Shown here piece by piece: positions 16,019 through 23,933 of a stretch of DNA of 64,000 nucleotides. How positions within the stretch are numbered: position 1 is the first letter of the stretch; each line of letters begins with the position of its first letter. Source of the DNA: Desulfopila inferna (GTDB taxonomy: Bacteria; Desulfobacterota; Desulfobulbia; Desulfobulbales; Desulfocapsaceae). The notes under the pieces are model-generated. The model ran no database searches and had not been told where the DNA came from. It was given only the letters and a program-made list of their open reading frames with translations. The stretch lies in assembly GCF_016919005.1 (NCBI RefSeq), contig NZ_JAFFQE010000004.1, forward strand, positions 248,001 to 312,000, written 5' to 3'. The position numbers and the translations under genes were made by a program.

Positions 16019-18484
16019 TCAACCTTCCTGGGAAAATGAGTAGTTTCCTTTAAAAAATTCATCGACGCATTGTGAAACCATCTCTTCGTCCCTGAGCACC
16101 ATGTCCATAAGCTTTGTAGCTCCAAGAAGACGGCCGAGCATGTCGAGCTTCCGTCTGAGAAGAACATTTTCGATTTTCAGGATCCTCGCCTCAAGCAGAT
16201 CGCCTTTTTTTTCAACCAGAAAATCAAGCTGTTCAAGAATTTGGGTGAGGAAATTTATGCGCAAAGATCGCTGGTGATAATCACCACCGCCGCCGGCAAA
16301 ACGCAACATACAGTGATTTTTATCGCTATCTTCACCGCACAATACGTCAACTATAGTGAAGTGATAGCCGAAACGGATATTGAAATGCAGGTAGTCGGAG
16401 CCTATCACCGCATAACTGGCAAAAGCAAAACTGTCTTTGCGTGGTGGCACACCACCGGCAAGTTCGATTTTATCATAGGCTTCCCAGTCAAAAGGCTTTT
16501 GCTTCCAATGCACGTCCGGATGGCTCAAGCCCTGCCAAAGTGCTTGAAACGGCAGGCAGGTTACCGCCGCCAACGGTGCTCCCTGTTTCGTTAATTTTTC
16601 CAAGTCAAGACCACCATCCACATCAAATAGAAATACATCGAGCGATATGTCTGCTATAAGTCTTAAAGCGCCGCGCCCGGTGACCGGCCGACCAGCAGAA
16701 AACATGGAAAGCAGTGCCTTTTCATGACAGAATCTAATAATGTCGTGCATTGAGCGGCAGCCTTCCGGCGAGAAGTTTTCATCTTGCGGATCTATGAGTT
16801 CAAGGGGAGTTATAAACTTCAATACGTCCTTAAGGGTTTTGTTATATGTGTTTTTTGATGATGAACTTGAATCCTGCCGCAGCAGTGAGTCAACCTTTCC
16901 ATGGTATACTACCCCTCGGCTGCCGTCCACGGTAACAGTGCTGTCATGTTCAAAGCGGCTATTTGCATCGGTGATACCGGTAAGAAAAGGAATGCGTGAC
17001 TCACGGGCAACCGTGGCGAAGTGGCTGGCCCTGCTGCCTTTTTGGGAAAGCACGGCAGCAACCCGATGAAGTATTCCGGCGAGATCGGCGGGAGTATTAT
17101 CCGTAACCAGCACAGCACCCATCGGCATATCCTCAAGGCGACGTCCGTTGCTCAAAAGATATATCCTGCCGCTTCCTACTCCGGATGAACCTCGCTCACA
17201 GCCTTCAAGTATAATTTCATGATGCCCGTGCTCTATGATATCGGCGGCGGTACCCTCATTGGGGGTGGCATTATGCAGTTGTCGGGCTTGAAGGATATAG
17301 AGCTGTCCGCTACCATCCAAAGCCCATTCTATGTCCTGTAGGTGACCAAACAATTTCTCGATAGCCAAGCCCCAGCGGGTAATTTCGCAGACCTGATCAT
17401 CGGTAAGAGATGGAGACTCTGTTTCCGGGCAGCGAATTACCGGGGGAGTGTGTCTGCTTATCACATAGTGCTCCGGGATCACAGCGCCGCCAACCAGCTG
17501 CTCACCAAGCCCTTTGGTGACGTGAAGATGGAGATGATCCTGGTCCGCATCATGAATTATGCCGCTGGTGTATAGGACACCGCTGTATTCGGCGTTGACC
17601 ATCTCCTGTACCAGAACAGACATGGCTGTCTCTTCATCGCCGAGTCCCCTGCGGATGCGGTATGAAATAGATTCCGGTGAATATTTCGAGGCGAGAACCT
17701 CTTTATAGGCTGAGGTGATATTGTCACGGGTGATGTGAAGCAGCGTGTCATATTGCCCTGCAAAAGAGAATTCAGCATCCTCATTGACGGCGCTGCTGCG
17801 CACAGCAACTTCGATCCGGCGGTTGTTTTGCTGCCAGGCATCAACAGCATTGTGGATCTCGCTTTCCAGATCGCGCGGCACTTCGGCCTTGCGAATCAAT
17901 TCCATAAGGCTTTTCGAAACGTGCTGCAGCGAGTGGTGTGATTCTATATCAACTTGGGCCAACAGAGTGTCAATTTGAGGACGCAGGTCATTATTCTCGA
18001 TAAAGTAGTGATAACCATTGGTGGTAATGGCAAATCCCGGTGGGACGGGGCAGTCGAGATTGTGCTGCACTATGCCGAGATGTCTGGCTTTGTTGCCAAT
18101 GTTTTTGCTGTTGGTATTTACTTCCTGCAGGGAGAGGACAAAAGGTGGGCCGGCATCAATTTTCGGGGGAGCGAGTAAAAAGCGAGTATAAAAATCAAAC
18201 TTTCGATGGTAGTCCTTGAGTGATGGAAAGCGTCCGGGAGCCATGGTGTCGAGGGCATCGATCATACCGGCGACCTCTGCGGAAAAACGGGTGAATCGCA
18301 GCCGGATACCGGCTAAATCCAGGTATTGCTCGCCATGAAGAAGTTCCTGGAAATCAGCCATTTGTTCATGACAGTCGATGTCATAGCGCAGCAGTCTTTT
18401 CAGGGCCTCATATTTTTCACGTAGAAGTGTCCCGGGCGCAAAGATCCGATAACTCCAGTGCTTGAAAAGAGTGTTGAGCAGCAT
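16019..18484 (-). CDS. PEP synthase/dikinase-like protein lacking the PEP-binding barrel
   Basis: This 821-residue protein has three parts. Residues 1-120 are unassigned. An ATP-grasp PPDK_N domain spans about 125-405 (VRSSAVNEDAEFSFAGQYDT at 228-247; QDIEWALDGSGQLYILQARQ at 383-402). A phosphohistidine swivel domain spans about 440-520 with KGSRASHFATVAR, catalytic H488. The remaining 300 residues do not look like the PEP/pyruvate TIM barrel. Such proteins transfer the beta-phosphate of ATP through His to a substrate, as in PEP synthase, glucan water dikinase and rifampicin phosphotransferase. The acceptor here is unknown. It heads an apparent operon with a phosphatase and a sigma-54 regulator, suggesting a reversible phosphorylation module. 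Confidence 0.82.
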   Translation of the reverse strand: MLLNTLFKHWSYRIFAPGTLLREKYEALKRLLRYDIDCHEQMADFQELLHGEQYLDLAGIRLRFTRFSAEVAGMIDALDTMAPGRFPSLKDYHRKFDFYTRFLLAPPKIDAGPPFVLSLQEVNTNSKNIGNKARHLGIVQHNLDCPVPPGFAITTNGYHYFIENNDLRPQIDTLLAQVDIESHHSLQHVSKSLMELIRKAEVPRDLESEIHNAVDAWQQNNRRIEVAVRSSAVNEDAEFSFAGQYDTLLHITRDNITSAYKEVLASKYSPESISYRIRRGLGDEETAMSVLVQEMVNAEYSGVLYTSGIIHDADQDHLHLHVTKGLGEQLVGGAVIPEHYVISRHTPPVIRCPETESPSLTDDQVCEITRWGLAIEKLFGHLQDIEWALDGSGQLYILQARQLHNATPNEGTAADIIEHGHHEIILEGCERGSSGVGSGRIYLLSNGRRLEDMPMGAVLVTDNTPADLAGILHRVAAVLSQKGSRASHFATVARESRIPFLTGITDANSRFEHDSTVTVDGSRGVVYHGKVDSLLRQDSSSSSKNTYNKTLKDVLKFITPLELIDPQDENFSPEGCRSMHDIIRFCHEKALLSMFSAGRPVTGRGALRLIADISLDVFLFDVDGGLDLEKLTKQGAPLAAVTCLPFQALWQGLSHPDVHWKQKPFDWEAYDKIELAGGVPPRKDSFAFASYAVIGSDYLHFNIRFGYHFTIVDVLCGEDSDKNHCMLRFAGGGGDYHQRSLRINFLTQILEQLDFLVEKKGDLLEARILKIENVLLRRKLDMLGRLLGATKLMDMVLRDEEMVSQCVDEFFKGNYSFSQEG

Positions 18485-18534
18485 CTTTTATCTCATAAGG
18501 TATAACGCATTTGCAGGAAATGATACGTATTGAG

Positions 18535-18630
18535 CTGATAATCTCATAAAAAGTTGCCGCGAAGGCTCTCAGATGACAAGCTAAAAAGCTCGATTTACAA
18601 GGCACAGGTTTTTGGCAGGTCATCGAATTA
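18535..18630 (-). repeat. Dispersed intergenic hairpin element, half copy 3 (inverted)
   Basis: Read on the minus strand this matches the right half of copy 2 (10155-10247): CGAxGACCTGCCAAAAAC, then GCCTTGT-ATCGA-CTTTTTAGC, then CTTTTTATGAGATTAT at the end. The left half of the hairpin is missing. It begins exactly at the stop codon of the membrane protein gene at 18628 and fills the gap to the dikinase-like gene. Confidence 0.65.
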
Positions 18631-19245
18631 ACAGTTGGTTTCCTCGGCCTGTCTGTAAAGTGATGTATGCTTCTCGCAACCGAAGTTCCTTAACAGTCGG
18701 GCCGCAACAGACCAGAGCAGATAACCTCCAATCAAAGAAATAAAGTACCAGAAGACAGCGCCGATCAGGATCGGTTCCCCGTTGCTTGTTCCCGCCTGCA
18801 GGATATAGTCTCTGCCGAAGATTTCAATCATCCGGCTTGGCCTGTAAAACTCGTTGATAAACGCGAAAACAAAAAATATCGGCAGTATCTTGCGGGCTAT
18901 ACCAAGAAGGAAACCTTCAAAAAAATAGTCGTAATAGGCCCGGTTGAGTTCAGCCTGATCGATATTTCGGGCAAGCTTTCGGCCTTTTTCCCGATCCTCC
19001 CATTTCATGGCTTCCTGCCGCAATTCAAACCATTGGCGATATTCCTTCTCGAGCATGATATAGCGTTTGGTGATGATCAGCCGGTTGAGAAGTTTGGTGA
19101 TAGCAACCGTGCACAAAGCCAGCAGGGAGATGACCACAAGCGGGCCGAGAAAATGCAGATTCTGCAGTAGGGCAAAAAGCGTCTGGCCCACGAACTGCAT
19201 AGCAGCTGCCAGATATTCCCACAATGTGTCAAGAAATGCTTCCAT
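18628..19245 (-). CDS. Three-helix membrane protein, possibly YidC/EMC3 (DUF106)-like topology
   Basis: I do not recognise this 205-residue protein by motif. A short periplasmic N terminus precedes helix 1 (about residues 33-55), then a charged, helical cytoplasmic segment (RLIITKRYIMLEKEYRQWFELRQEAMKWEDREKGRKLARNIDQAELN in part, about 55-105), then two more helices (about 113-130 and 160-185). That layout, one helix, a basic coiled segment, then two helices, recalls the Oxa1/EMC3/TMCO1 insertase superfamily, but this is a topology argument only. It is the last gene after the TSUP transporter on the same strand (85-bp gap) and likely works with it. A dispersed repeat starts at its stop codon. 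Confidence 0.6.
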   Translation of the reverse strand: MEAFLDTLWEYLAAAMQFVGQTLFALLQNLHFLGPLVVISLLALCTVAITKLLNRLIITKRYIMLEKEYRQWFELRQEAMKWEDREKGRKLARNIDQAELNRAYYDYFFEGFLLGIARKILPIFFVFAFINEFYRPSRMIEIFGRDYILQAGTSNGEPILIGAVFWYFISLIGGYLLWSVAARLLRNFGCEKHTSLYRQAEETNC

Positions 19246-19329
19246 GGTGATAAACTCATTCTTTTGGTGTTTTTACGGTTAAACCGGGAGAGAAACTTTC
19301 CCGGCTTAACCTTGTAATCCTATACTACC

Positions 19330-21036
19330 TTAAATCCAAACTTCAATCTTGAAGAAACGGAAGAACAGGAAGAATAGGGTAAGGGCCAGAACGACCTTCA
19401 GCTGCATTTCACTGAACAGCTTCTGAGCGCGGCTACCGAGCATACCTCCGGCAAATCCGCCGATAATGATTGCTCCGGCAAGCACCCAGTCAGGCCAATA
19501 GCCGATCATGGCGTAGCCCACGAAGGAACCGATGCTGGAAAAGCATGTACCGATCAGAGAAATAGGTACGGCGACATACATGGGCAGTGCCCCAAGGGTT
19601 GTCATCGCCGGCACCAGCAGAAAACCGCCGCCGATACCAAAGGACCGTGAAACAATACCTATTAAGATACCGAGAAAGGCAAAGAGCAGCGGGTTAATTC
19701 TAAATTCTTCGCCCCAGAACTTGAATCGGTAATCCATCAACCCGGTTTTGACCGGCTCAATAGAGCCCATTTCCATGGCTTCGCCGGTTTCTTTGGCCTT
19801 TTTCACTGCAGCGTTAAACTTTTGGGTCATGGCCTTGATGTTCTTTCGCTTGTTCATGGCCTTTGGTGTCATTTCGGTCAGGGTTTTGATGCCCATTATG
19901 ACCACCAGGACCGCCAGCCATTCCTTGTAGGCCTGCATCGGCAATAATGCTGAAACATATTTGCCGAGCCAGATGCTACCAATGAAAATACCCACACCGA
20001 AGGAGATTCCTACCGGCCAGGCTACCCGTTTTTCAACGACCGCGAAGCGATAAAACGATCCGAGGGGAGAAAAAAGAGTCAAGGCCATATTGGAGGGCTT
20101 GAGCACATTGGCGGCATTGACTCCCACGGGACCCATGGTATTGACGACCAATACCTGGAAGGCAGCCATCAGCATACCACCGGCGGCGCCGATCATGGAG
20201 AAGTAGGTTCCGACCAGAATTGCACCGATGACAATCCACAGCGGATTCATGTAGCGATACCCTTTTTTCAGCCAGAATCCCTTGCCTTCAAGTGAAAAAG
20301 ATTCTGCTTTGGTCCCGTTAACATAGACGTCGAAGCCGGTCCCCGGAGGGGTGTGACGAAAGCTCTTGAATGATGCGGTAAAATTACCGGTTGATTTGTC
20401 GAGATCAATAGACGTGCCTTTATCCCAGTAGTTGCCGCTGGACTCGTCCTGAAGAACGGTTCTGGAGAAGATAACGATCTTGCCCACCCGGTTTCCTTCC
20501 TTGACGATAGTATTTATACCGTATGCGGTTTCGTTGGCCCATTTTAAAAAATTCCACTGATCTGAGGAGCTTATAGGTCCTAGGCCAGCTCTGGCTGTTT
20601 CATCGATTGTATCGAAATCGTCTTTAAGCAGATAGCTGTAAGTTGAATAAAGTCCTTTAGTCCTTCCCTTGCCGAGAAAAACCGAAGGGCCGCCGAATCT
20701 GGTATCATCAACTCTCTTGCCAAAGGCAGTGGGGTTGGTGGTAAGAATGTAATAGAGCGGAGGAATGGATGTCTCCATGCCAAACTTTCCCTTCTGTGTT
20801 TCTTTCGCGAACTTGCTTTCTTCGTGAGGCATATTCGCTTCCGAGGGTTGAAACTCGTCCTGCTGTGCTACGGCTAAATACAATTCCTCCCCTGGTTGTA
20901 TGCTGCCCTTTATAGTTACGATATCACCGGCTTTACCGTCCGTTGTTACTTCAACTTGAGCAAAGGTGTAGCTTGCTAACAATAAAAATGTAAGACTTGT
21001 CAAAACTGCAATAAATGGAATGCGCACAAATTTCAT
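19330..21036 (-). CDS. TauE/SafE (TSUP) family anion exporter with large periplasmic N-terminal domain
   Basis: This 568-residue protein starts with a signal-like segment (MKFVRIPFIAVLTSLTFLLL), followed by a roughly 240-residue extracytoplasmic domain with no family I recognise. Two TSUP halves follow, IGAAGGMLMAAFQVLVVN and GIGGGFLLVPAMTTLGALP being the paired signature glycine-rich loops, separated by a basic cytoplasmic linker. TSUP proteins move sulfite, sulfoacetate or other sulfur/organic anions. The ATG at 21036 has a GGGAGG site; an upstream in-frame start at 21078 would weaken the signal peptide. The N-terminal domain resembles a binding module and could capture substrate. It is flanked by two small membrane proteins and downstream of a kinase-like sensor. 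Confidence 0.87.
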   Translation of the reverse strand: MKFVRIPFIAVLTSLTFLLLASYTFAQVEVTTDGKAGDIVTIKGSIQPGEELYLAVAQQDEFQPSEANMPHEESKFAKETQKGKFGMETSIPPLYYILTTNPTAFGKRVDDTRFGGPSVFLGKGRTKGLYSTYSYLLKDDFDTIDETARAGLGPISSSDQWNFLKWANETAYGINTIVKEGNRVGKIVIFSRTVLQDESSGNYWDKGTSIDLDKSTGNFTASFKSFRHTPPGTGFDVYVNGTKAESFSLEGKGFWLKKGYRYMNPLWIVIGAILVGTYFSMIGAAGGMLMAAFQVLVVNTMGPVGVNAANVLKPSNMALTLFSPLGSFYRFAVVEKRVAWPVGISFGVGIFIGSIWLGKYVSALLPMQAYKEWLAVLVVIMGIKTLTEMTPKAMNKRKNIKAMTQKFNAAVKKAKETGEAMEMGSIEPVKTGLMDYRFKFWGEEFRINPLLFAFLGILIGIVSRSFGIGGGFLLVPAMTTLGALPMYVAVPISLIGTCFSSIGSFVGYAMIGYWPDWVLAGAIIIGGFAGGMLGSRAQKLFSEMQLKVVLALTLFFLFFRFFKIEVWI

Positions 21037-21131
21037 GCTGTTTTCCTCCCTAAAATTAAATGTGTTCGATTTGTGCATACATGCTAATACCGAAGATTTT
21101 TAATGAATACCTCCTCTCCTTGAATTAATGA

Positions 21132-21572
21132 TCATGATGGTTTACTTAGCTTCTTGCTCTTAGAGCCGAGCCAGGCGCCGAAAAAGGTAAATATTATCGC
21201 CGATGAGGCGCAGATGAAATAACGCTCTCCTTCCACCAGACTTTCCCACGGGCAAAAGATGGTAATAGCACTGCAGCCGGTTACCGTCATTACCAAGGCG
21301 ATGATGAACAGAGTTGGTCGCTTGCCGGGGTAATTGTCTCCGCCTTTGTCAACCAGACCGTAGCCACTCGCGGCACTATTGAAGGCGATGATAAAAGGCA
21401 GGGTATTGGGTAAATCGGAAGGAAATATCACTGCAGCCATAAAGCCCAGCAGGATGATGATGCCTACCATACCGGGTACAGCGGCATAGAAGAAAATTCC
21501 TAATGGAGATGCCGCAAAATGTTTCATCTTTTCAACTGTCGTCTGTGCTGCGGAAATGCCCATTTCAATCAT
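21132..21572 (-). CDS. Small membrane protein of the TSUP cassette
   Basis: This is a 146-residue protein of unknown family. It has a short cytoplasmic start, helix 1 (about residues 25-50), a periplasmic or loop segment with GYGLVDKGGDNYPGKRP, helix 2 (about 87-108), then ESLVEGERYFICASSAIIFTFFGAWLG as the last helix and a lysine-rich tail (KSKKLSKPS). The ATG at 21572 has a GGGAG site 9 bp upstream and overlaps the stop of the kinase-like gene by 8 bp. The next gene is the TSUP transporter 95 bp on. The conserved-looking GDNYPG loop between helices may contact the transporter or substrate. No function is assigned. Confidence 0.7.
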   Translation of the reverse strand: MIEMGISAAQTTVEKMKHFAASPLGIFFYAAVPGMVGIIILLGFMAAVIFPSDLPNTLPFIIAFNSAASGYGLVDKGGDNYPGKRPTLFIIALVMTVTGCSAITIFCPWESLVEGERYFICASSAIIFTFFGAWLGSKSKKLSKPS

Positions 21573-23292
21573 CTTTTTCAACTCCCTCTCTATGTGATGT
21601 CTTTTTGTTTCTGCTGTGATTGTTGGTTCTTAAAGTTACTATCTTGGTTTTCCCAACATACTCCTGTGATTCATATCCGGTTACAGCCGTCATTGTCTGG
21701 ATAAGATTCTTCATCTTTCTCATGTTGCGAATGATCATATCCATATCATTGAGTGTTTCCGCGGAGGTCAGCTCATCACGAACTAGTTCGGACATGCCGA
21801 GTGCGGTAAAGAGCGGAGTGTTAAGTTCATGGGCCGCGGTGCCTGCCATCTCAATCACTCCCTGAAGTTTCATGCGCTCCATTTTTTCCTTTTCGAGCAG
21901 CATTTGGTCGGTGATGTCACGCACCGCCTCGATAATGAATTCTACGTTGCCTTTTTCATCAAGGATGGGAGCGAGATACCGTTCATACCAGGTGTCCCGG
22001 TCTCCATGACGGTTTTCTTCTTCAACCTTTATGGGCTTAAGGCTGCAAAGCACCTGATCCAGGAGGCTGTTTTCGTAATCCTCGGTCTGCCATGGTGAAA
22101 TCATGGTATACAGTTTACCGAGAACATCACCTTCGCTATAACCCTGGGTGGAGAGAAAATGCTTATTTGCCATTATCACCCGTTTGTCCGGATCGACGAC
22201 CAGAAGCTGCATCCACATTGAATCGAGGATGGTCTGCAGAAAACGTTCATGCTCTTCAATCTGGTTGAAAAGCAGGGTCGTTTGGCGATGGGTTCTGGCC
22301 TTTTCGATGGCATTACCACCCTCCTTCGCTGCGTTGACCGCAAAATTGATGTCGCCTGGAGAGAATATGCGGTGCCTGTTGCTGAGCAGGCGCAGCACCC
22401 CGATAATCTCCTGATGATTTTTTATGGGAATAGCCAGAATTGATTTTATTCCTTCAGCCTGAATAGCCTGGTGATAGTCGACCCGCGGATCACTGGCGGC
22501 ATCGTAAATCGCCACCGGTTCGCCCTTCAACACCTTGAAGATGGAATCTTCCCGGCTGATACTGCCCCGGTTGAGGTACTGTTGGGAAAGGCCTGATGCC
22601 GCCACCAGCTCAAGCCGGTTGGTGGCAGGGTGGAGCAGGCGGATAGTACAGCCGGTAACTCCAAGAATTCCTGGTAGCTTATCGACGATTGTACTGAGTA
22701 TCCGATCCAGGTCCAGAGTTGAATTCACCAGTTTAGAGATTTCGTGCTGGGCACGAAAAAAAGCCACCTGGTTGTTCAGCTCCTGGAACATCCTGCTGTT
22801 TGAGATTGCCATCCCGACCTGTTCCGCAAGCGACATGGCAAAGGCTACTTCCGATTGGGAAAATTCTCTGGTATCTTTGGTCAAAAGCCGCATCAGACCG
22901 GTAACCTGGCCCTTGTAAAGTATAGGAAGAGACATGGCGCTCTTCACTCCTTCCCGGGATATAAAAGCACAGCTGTCATGATCGCAACTTATGTCTATGT
23001 CCGTTCGCGCCGTAGGTTCACCCTTCATCAGGGCATTCATCACCTCTGATGTATCTATGGTTGATCTCGAGAGGTATTCATCAGAGACTCCCCAGGCCGC
23101 ACCCAGAACAAATCTGTTGGTGCCGCCATCAAGAAGCCTGATCGTTGCAGCATCTACTTCGAGCAGAACCGGGAGACGCCGGACCACCAGATCCATGACC
23201 TCCTGGGGGTCATGGACACTGCTGATAAGCCGGGTGACTTCCTGGAAAACCTCCAGGTAGTCTTTCTCTTTCTGTCGTTGCTGTTTGCTCAT
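21565..23292 (-). CDS. GAF-GAF-PAS sensor with HisKA domain but no ATPase domain
   Basis: This 575-residue soluble protein has two GAF domains (about 20-165 and 190-325, both with LPVLLEVDAATIRLLDG / LPGILGVTGCTIRLLHP), a PAS domain (about 345-460) and a HisKA dimerisation domain with H488 (AGTAAHELNTPLFTALGMS). Only 87 residues follow the His, ending in a basic tail; no N, G1 or G2 boxes are present. It therefore cannot phosphorylate itself unless a partner supplies the ATPase. It is coupled by overlap to the small membrane protein gene, so it likely senses for or regulates the TSUP cassette. It could be an evolved phosphotransfer/docking protein rather than a decayed kinase, since the stop is clean and overlaps a gene. 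Confidence 0.85.
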   Translation of the reverse strand: MSKQQRQKEKDYLEVFQEVTRLISSVHDPQEVMDLVVRRLPVLLEVDAATIRLLDGGTNRFVLGAAWGVSDEYLSRSTIDTSEVMNALMKGEPTARTDIDISCDHDSCAFISREGVKSAMSLPILYKGQVTGLMRLLTKDTREFSQSEVAFAMSLAEQVGMAISNSRMFQELNNQVAFFRAQHEISKLVNSTLDLDRILSTIVDKLPGILGVTGCTIRLLHPATNRLELVAASGLSQQYLNRGSISREDSIFKVLKGEPVAIYDAASDPRVDYHQAIQAEGIKSILAIPIKNHQEIIGVLRLLSNRHRIFSPGDINFAVNAAKEGGNAIEKARTHRQTTLLFNQIEEHERFLQTILDSMWMQLLVVDPDKRVIMANKHFLSTQGYSEGDVLGKLYTMISPWQTEDYENSLLDQVLCSLKPIKVEEENRHGDRDTWYERYLAPILDEKGNVEFIIEAVRDITDQMLLEKEKMERMKLQGVIEMAGTAAHELNTPLFTALGMSELVRDELTSAETLNDMDMIIRNMRKMKNLIQTMTAVTGYESQEYVGKTKIVTLRTNNHSRNKKTSHREGVEKDD

Positions 23293-23344
23293 CTATATGT
23301 TTTTTTGTAGAAATATATTAAACGGGTTCTTTGCAATGGTAGTG

Positions 23345-23563
23345 TACAGGCTGCAATGCTACAGGTTTTACATGGGTGGAGCACTTGGCGGCACATGCCG
23401 GTGCAAGATCCTGATCAAGACTATCCCTGCTGAAGGTGATCTCAACCTTGGGTACCCAGCGATCCTAGCGTAACGGAGTGCAGTTGATATCCCAGAGGAA
23501 GGGGTTGACGGACAGGTGCGGTGCGCCAGCGTCCTTACTCTGGTTACAGATTCAAAGAATTGA
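23345..23563 (+). pseudogene. Possible decayed ferredoxin-like fragment
   Basis: One plus-strand frame reads GGALGGTCRCKILIKTIPAEGDLNLGYPAILA, a stop, then RSAVDIPEEGVDGQVRCAS, which is loosely like the Cys-binding region and C-terminal part of a [2Fe-2S] ferredoxin domain. There is no start codon context, one internal stop, and no neighbouring piece. This is a weak call; the 281-bp gap otherwise holds nothing recognisable. Confidence 0.25.
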
Positions 23564-23573
23564 AACAGGTTAA

Positions 23574-23933
23574 TCAACGGGCCAGAACCTCCGCCGCTTT
23601 GTCTTCCAGTTCCTTTTTATCAATGGGTTTCACGCAATATTCACCGGCGCCGAGTTCCATTGCCTCCCGTGCCGTCTCGATGGTAGGATATCCCGTCAGC
23701 ATGATGACCTTGATATCGGGACGAATTTTTATCATTTCGGCGAGCACTTGAACGCCGCTCATTTTTTTGAGTTTTATGTCAAGGATAGCAAGATCGACAT
23801 GGTGATCGCGAACATAATCAATCGCCTCATCTTCCTCTGTGAAGGTCCGGACATTATGACCTTGTCGTGAAAGTATTTTCTTGACCAGGATAACTGCATC
23901 CAGTACGTCATCTAATGCCAGTATTTCCGCCAT
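23574..23933 (-). CDS. Single-domain response regulator (CheY-like)
   Basis: This 119-residue receiver consists only of a REC domain. The phosphoacceptor is D52 (LAILDIKLKKMSG), the acidic pair is DD at 8-9, T is in MLTGYPTIETAREA and K is in EYCVKPIDKKELE. The ATG at 23933 has a GAGGAG site and lies 26 bp inside the kinase gene upstream, so it is translated with it and is its probable partner. Without an output domain it would act by protein contact or as a relay to another regulator. The annotated reading frame extends further upstream, but that part is an out-of-frame overlap with the kinase. Confidence 0.92.
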   Translation of the reverse strand: MAEILALDDVLDAVILVKKILSRQGHNVRTFTEEDEAIDYVRDHHVDLAILDIKLKKMSGVQVLAEMIKIRPDIKVIMLTGYPTIETAREAMELGAGEYCVKPIDKKELEDKAAEVLAR

